Origin: an uncultured Clostridia bacterium
GTDB lineage: Bacteria; Bacillota; Clostridia; RGIG6154
DNA length: 7,087 nt
Direction: 5' to 3'
Assembly: GCA_934457515.1 (NCBI GenBank)
Contig: CAKSHV010000073.1
Span: 1-7,087, forward strand
Shown: one piece after another, positions 6,375 to 7,087 of the stretch
Layout of the letters: every line of letters starts with the position of its first letter
How positions within the stretch are numbered: position 1 is the stretch's first letter
Translations under genes and position numbers: made by a program
The notes under the pieces: model-generated
Databases searched by the model: none
What the model was told of the DNA's origin: nothing
The model's input: the letters and a program-made list of their open reading frames with translations, nothing else

Positions 6375-6962
6375 TTAAAAGCTTAAGCCGCCAAACGCCA
6401 TGGAAATCAGCGCCGCCGATATCAAAACAATGGGAAAACCCTGCAAAAACTTCGGAATAGGGGCAGTTTCAAGCCGCTCGCGCACACCCGCCATCAGCAC
6501 AATCGCAAGGGTAAACCCGAGTGCTGCGCTAAAATTAAAGGTAACCGCCTCGGCAAGGGTTTGGTAGTTATAGGTGTCAACCACCAGCAAAACCGCGCCC
6601 AAAACCGCGCAGTTTGTGGTAATCAGCGGCAGATAAATGCCAAGCGCCGAATACAGCGACGGCATATATTTCTGCAGTGCCATTTCCACGAACTGCACCA
6701 GTGACGCGATGATAAAAATGAAGACAATGGTTTTCATATAGGTTAAGTTAAAGGGCAAGAGCAGGTATTTGTATACAAGATAGGTAACCGTTCCCGCAAG
6801 GGTCATAACAAAGGTTACCGCGATGCCCATGCCGAACGCAGTATCGATTTTTTTGGAAACGCCTAAAAACGGGCAGGTTCCCATAAACCGCGAAAAAATA
6901 AAGTTTTGCGTTAAAATACCGCTGAGCAGGATGGAAAACAAGCTGACTGCCATATTATTCAT
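6375..6962 (-). CDS. rnfA: Rnf electron transport complex subunit A
   Basis: RnfA is an integral membrane subunit of the Rnf complex and pairs with RnfE as inverted-topology homologs, like NqrE/NqrD in the Na+-pumping NADH:quinone reductase. The 195-residue length is normal for the family, and about six hydrophobic helices are visible. Family motifs are intact: NFIFSRFMGTCPFLG near residues 20-34 and LGIYLPLITTNCAVLG at 107-122. Cys30 and Cys118 sit in the half-helix motifs that in Nqr/Rnf relatives bind an intramembrane iron-sulfur centre shared with RnfE. The ATG at 6962 has AAAGGAGG 8 bases upstream and overlaps the rnfE stop. A second ATG at 6953 is worse spaced. The order rnfE-rnfA-rnfB matches the usual rnfCDGEAB operon. 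Confidence 0.97.
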   Translation of the reverse strand: MNNMAVSLFSILLSGILTQNFIFSRFMGTCPFLGVSKKIDTAFGMGIAVTFVMTLAGTVTYLVYKYLLLPFNLTYMKTIVFIFIIASLVQFVEMALQKYMPSLYSALGIYLPLITTNCAVLGAVLLVVDTYNYQTLAEAVTFNFSAALGFTLAIVLMAGVRERLETAPIPKFLQGFPIVLISAALISMAFGGLSF

Positions 6963-7087
6963 TCGTTTTTCCTCCTTTGATTAAGTTAATCGCAGCTAAG
7001 ATTAAACCAAGCGACAAAAAGCCGCCCGCGGGCAAAATAAACATCAGTGCCGGCTGGTACCCTGAAGTGGTAACAGCAATGCCGCAC
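6955..7087 (-). CDS. rnfE: Rnf electron transport complex subunit E, C-terminal end (partial)
   Basis: On the minus strand a frame enters from the window edge and reads 43 codons (CGIAVTTSGYQPALMFILPA, then GGFLSLGLILAAINLIKG) to a TAA at 6955-6957. The pattern of a proline-glycine turn followed by a final membrane helix (LPAGGFLSLGLILAAINL) fits the C-terminus of RnfE/RsxE. So does the position directly before rnfA. RnfE is the membrane partner of RnfA in the Rnf complex. The reading frame overlaps the rnfA start by 8 bases. The remainder, with the conserved cysteine motifs, lies beyond the window. The first complete codon begins at 7086. Confidence 0.85.
   Translation of the reverse strand, partial: CGIAVTTSGYQPALMFILPAGGFLSLGLILAAINLIKGGKTNE
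6971..6978 (-). promoter_or_regulatory. Ribosome binding site of rnfA inside the rnfE coding end
   Basis: AAAGGAGG on the minus strand encodes Lys-Gly-Gly of RnfE and lies 8 bases before the rnfA ATG at 6962. The signal is embedded in the upstream gene, which points to coupled translation of the two partner membrane subunits. Confidence 0.8.

Noticed and set aside
1..7087. Mobile element, CRISPR array, tRNA/rRNA or a defence system
   Set aside because: No transposase, integrase, spaced direct repeats, inverted terminal repeats, or RNA gene landmarks were found by eye on either strand; every sizeable stretch belongs to an identified gene.

Overview
The window looks like chromosomal DNA from an anaerobic Clostridia-type Firmicute, possibly a gut or plant-fibre-degrading lineage. 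The evidence is strong AAAGGAGG-type ribosome binding sites, lysine-started Gram-positive signal peptides, multi-cluster RnfB and RnfA of the clostridial Rnf complex, and a DacF/PBP5-type carboxypeptidase. No outer-membrane or SusC/D-type genes are present. The genus cannot be named from this sequence alone.

The window holds two convergent gene blocks separated by one perfect hairpin at 4291-4321. The left block (+ strand, 1-4285) has three tightly spaced genes, 13 and 15 bases apart, that read as one operon of exported proteins. They are (i) the C-terminal part of a concanavalin-like plus Ig-like protein, (ii) a complete protein with a signal peptide and the same concanavalin-like/Ig-like layout plus a further C-terminal domain, and (iii) a signal-peptide-bearing right-handed beta-helix glycoside hydrolase of GH28/GH49 (clan GH-N) type with a C-terminal concanavalin-like domain. 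Together they suggest extracellular or wall-attached recognition and cleavage of a polysaccharide, perhaps a pectin-like one. The hydrolase keeps the three acidic positions of GH28 but not its His and Arg-x-Lys substrate motifs, so its substrate is uncertain.

The right block (- strand, read from 7087 down to 4336) is the end of an Rnf operon. It contains the C-terminus of rnfE (partial), rnfA and rnfB, followed by a D-Ala-D-Ala carboxypeptidase whose ribosome binding site overlaps the rnfB stop codon. Rnf couples reduced-ferredoxin oxidation by NAD+ to ion export at the membrane; the carboxypeptidase trims peptidoglycan stem peptides outside it. Their joint transcription is inferred from spacing.

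For three genes the first possible start codon sits only 1 base from the Shine-Dalgarno sequence, and the next in-frame start gives a 7-base spacer. I moved those starts to 821, 5556 (a GTG) and 6353. No tRNA, rRNA, CRISPR array, insertion sequence or promoter was recognised, and no gene-free stretch exceeds about 50 bases. I see no clearly new system. The most interesting items are the catalytic-site variation of the beta-helix hydrolase and the pair of modular secreted paralogs.
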